The position numbers were made by a program, and so were the translations under genes. This document shows, in pieces, positions 13,111-14,144 of a stretch of DNA of 14,144 nt. Under the pieces are notes generated by a model. The model ran no database searches. It saw only the letters and a program-made list of their open reading frames with translations, and was not told the DNA's origin. Positions within the stretch are counted from its first letter, which is position 1; every line of letters starts with the position of its first letter. This stretch comes from Sphingomonadaceae bacterium (GTDB lineage Bacteria > Pseudomonadota > Alphaproteobacteria > Sphingomonadales > Sphingomonadaceae), in contig CANEVG010000043.1 of NCBI GenBank assembly GCA_947442095.1, forward strand, positions 1 through 14,144. Direction: 5' to 3'.

Positions 13111-13320
13111 CGCATTTGAGCGACAAGATGCAATCTCGAATGTGTTAGAAGGCATTTCAACATCTTGGTAATCGGCATCTAACCTATACAGGGGGATAGC
13201 ATGGGAGAACTGATATTGCTGCTAGGCTGTATTGCCGGTTCGCATTCTGGCGAGGCCTAGTGGTCCTGTAATGCCAGCGCGAGAGGCCTACAGACGGCAT
13301 AGCCCCTGATCAATTCTTTT
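13111..13320 (+). ncRNA. Possible small RNA or riboregulatory leader
   Basis: CAAGATG (13124-13130) can pair with CATCTTG (13161-13167). Alternatively the overlapping AGATGC can pair with GCATCT (13175-13180), so two exclusive folds exist. A strong ribosome-binding-like AGGGGGA and a 19-codon ORF follow. Then comes an imperfect stem AGAGGC / GCCCCT (from 13283) and a T-rich stretch ending in TTCTTTTT (13313-13320). With a plus-strand promoter candidate just upstream, this could be a transcript of about 200 bases. No known RNA family was recognised. Confidence 0.25.
13201..13260 (+). CDS. Possible 19-residue hydrophobic small protein
   Basis: An ATG preceded by AGGGGGA, four bases away, opens a 19-codon frame ending in TAG. 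The peptide starts MGELILLLGC, so it is hydrophobic in its first half and contains one cysteine. Codons such as ATA, TTG and CTA are unlike those of the neighbouring high-GC genes. It could be a leader peptide, a small membrane protein, or chance. Only the strong ribosome-binding site argues for it. Confidence 0.2.
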   Translation: MGELILLLGCIAGSHSGEA

Positions 13321-13483
13321 TGGACTTGCTGCTCTTATGCCTGGATCGAGCGAACATCGTCTTGTCTTGATTGCATCTGGCCGAGCGAACTGACAGCTAG
13401 AATCCTGTTGACACGCCCGAACAAATGTAGAACACATAGCGTACAAAGCAGGAAGCGGTGCTTTTGCCGATTCTGCCCCCCAA

Positions 13484-13492
13484 TTATCCACA
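13484..13492 (+). promoter_or_regulatory. Consensus DnaA box
   Basis: TTATCCACA is an exact match to the high-affinity DnaA box. Its last bases enter a hairpin ACAGG(G)TGG-TCC-CCACCTGT with one bulge (13490-13509). It lies about 75 bases before the ATG of the plus-strand small membrane protein. No second box is close, so it is not an origin; a regulatory or titration site is possible. Confidence 0.35.
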
Positions 13493-13565
13493 GGGTGGTC
13501 CCCACCTGTCAATCCGCATTGGGATGGCAGGCTCGGCAAGCCCAGGCTTGAAAGGCAGTGTATCC

Positions 13566-13850
13566 ATGTCTCTCGTCCCACTCCTCGCATCGCTGATCAT
13601 GGCGGGTGCAGGCTGCGGTGCCATCGCGGCGATCTTGATCACCGTGCAAGCGCAGCTTCCGGCCCTGCGCAAGCTGATGGCGGATTCGCGCGCCATTGCC
13701 GCAGATCGTGATTTTCTGGTCCAGATCACAGCGCAAACCGTGCCCGCCGTGCCCGTGGCAGCAATCCGCCCACGTCGCAGTCCGGTGCGTGCCGTCAGGT
13801 CAGGTCCGGTGTCGGCACTTGCGGCAAAGCCGATGCGCGCTGCAGCCTGA
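13566..13850 (+). CDS. Hypothetical small single-span membrane protein
   Basis: I do not recognise a family. The 94-residue product starts MSLVPLLASL, with one hydrophobic stretch at about residues 3-27, which would anchor it in the inner membrane. A helix-prone middle follows (ALRKLMADSRAIAADRDFLV) and then a basic, proline- and arginine-rich tail (RPRRSPVRAVRSG). The composition and codon usage fit a real gene: the frame is rich in GC-ending codons, unlike the gap before it. The ATG at 13566 has AAAGG about ten bases upstream. An ATG at 13524 and a GTG at 13458 are alternative starts that would add a non-hydrophobic N-terminus. Its 3' end overlaps the convergent pssA by 56 bases. It points away from rpsB. 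Confidence 0.6.
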   Translation: MSLVPLLASLIMAGAGCGAIAAILITVQAQLPALRKLMADSRAIAADRDFLVQITAQTVPAVPVAAIRPRRSPVRAVRSGPVSALAAKPMRAAA

Positions 13851-14144
13851 TCCGGCGATAGCGCCAGACCCCCAGCGGCATCAACGCGAGATACACTGCA
13901 CAGACTCCCACAAGCGTGAGCCAGGGTTCCGTCAACAAGGCCACGGTGACCATTCCTGCCAGCGCGATGACCTCAAGCCGGATCGCGCGGCGCGGACGGA
14001 GCGAACCCCAGCTGAGGGTTGGCAGATTGGAAATCATCAGGAAGGCGATGACCAGCGCCCAGATCGCCACCAGCACGGGCTGGCGTAGCAGCTCCCAGTC
14101 GCTGGCAAACCACAAATACAGCGGCAGGAACGCAAGACCTGCAC
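13795..14144 (-). CDS. pssA: CDP-diacylglycerol-serine O-phosphatidyltransferase, C-terminal part (runs off the right edge)
   Basis: The frame is open to the edge of the window and encodes about 115 C-terminal residues of a polytopic membrane protein. AGLAFLPLYLWF is followed by a helix around VLVAIWALVIAFLMISN, the short loop LPTLSWGSLRPRRA, and two more helices (LEVIALAGMVTVALLT and LTLVGVCAVYLALMPLGVW). It ends in a basic RYRRIR segment and a polar tail. The helix-loop-helix pattern with SNLPTLSW is characteristic of the C-terminal half of PssA, which makes phosphatidylserine from CDP-diacylglycerol and serine in the inner membrane. The catalytic CDP-alcohol motif would lie outside the window, so the call rests on this half only. 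CdsA, encoded in this window, makes its substrate. Its end overlaps the convergent small membrane protein gene. Confidence 0.8.
   Translation of the reverse strand, partial: AGLAFLPLYLWFASDWELLRQPVLVAIWALVIAFLMISNLPTLSWGSLRPRRAIRLEVIALAGMVTVALLTEPWLTLVGVCAVYLALMPLGVWRYRRIRLQRASALPQVPTPDLT

Larger units (their letters stand above)
12798..13565. other. Low-GC gene-poor gap between rpsB and the small membrane protein
   Basis: No convincing protein gene longer than about 20 codons is seen. From the rpsB side it holds an A/T block with the palindrome AATAATTATT (12813-12822) where an rpsB promoter could lie, a CTTGCATGC direct repeat (12881-12902), a cluster of dyads (13077-13110), a possible structured RNA and 19-codon ORF (13111-13320), a CGAGCGAAC direct repeat (13347 and 13382), a TTGACA (13408-13413) without a clear partner, and a consensus DnaA box (13484-13492). 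By my count 48 of the 120 bases at 13061-13180 are G or C, about 40 percent, well below the flanking genes. Confidence 0.5.

Noticed and set aside
12924..13178. Minus-strand 84-codon frame, a possible remnant of a mobile-element protein
   Set aside because: Its basic tail looked faintly DNA-binding, but no transposase or integrase motif, inverted ends or target duplication could be found.
13408..13438. TTGACA as the -35 of a promoter for the small membrane protein
   Set aside because: No acceptable -10 hexamer lies 16-18 bases downstream, so it was kept only as a remark in the gap entry.
1..14144. CRISPR arrays, tRNA or rRNA genes, insertion sequences, prophage or defence genes
   Set aside because: I looked for regularly spaced repeats, tRNA-like cloverleaf arms with a CCA end, transposase motifs and known small RNA signatures such as the SRP RNA core, and saw none.

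Overview
The window looks like a piece of an alphaproteobacterial chromosome, most probably from the order Sphingomonadales (Novosphingobium, Sphingopyxis, Erythrobacter and relatives). Reasons: high GC; the order rpsB-tsf-pyrH-frr-uppS-cdsA-dxr-rseP-bamA-skp-fabZ, with dxr after cdsA; a cysteine-free L31; a single-PDZ RseP; and lpxD and lpxA missing from the places where lipid A-making bacteria keep them. The genus is an inference from gene order and protein character, not from a database search.

Layout. Nearly everything is on the minus strand, so transcription runs from right to left. From the right edge: the 3' part of a CDP-diacylglycerol-serine phosphatidyltransferase (pssA, minus); a convergent 94-residue membrane protein of unknown function (plus); a low-GC gap of about 770 bases rich in inverted repeats; a long structured leader and rpsB; tsf; then a promoter and the tightly packed run pyrH-frr-uppS-cdsA-dxr-rseP; a 313-base gap with a terminator and a probable promoter; bamA-skp-fabZ; rpmE with a hairpin leader and a good terminator; a MarR-family regulator; and the first 74 codons of a family 2 glycosyltransferase at the left edge.

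How the genes work together. rpsB, tsf, frr and rpmE serve translation. pyrH makes UDP for nucleotide and envelope precursors. dxr commits carbon to isoprenoids, and uppS turns isoprenoids into the C55 lipid carrier. cdsA makes CDP-diacylglycerol, which pssA uses. fabZ dehydrates fatty-acid intermediates. rseP, bamA and skp look after outer-membrane protein biogenesis and envelope stress. The cluster therefore couples ribosome production to envelope growth.

No CRISPR array, insertion sequence, tRNA, rRNA or phage gene is visible. The most interesting material is non-coding: the rpsB leader, with a Shine-Dalgarno-sequestering helix and interleaved complementary segments, and the dyad-rich gap at about 13061-13320, which may hold a small RNA or a riboregulated small ORF. 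No clearly new protein system is present.
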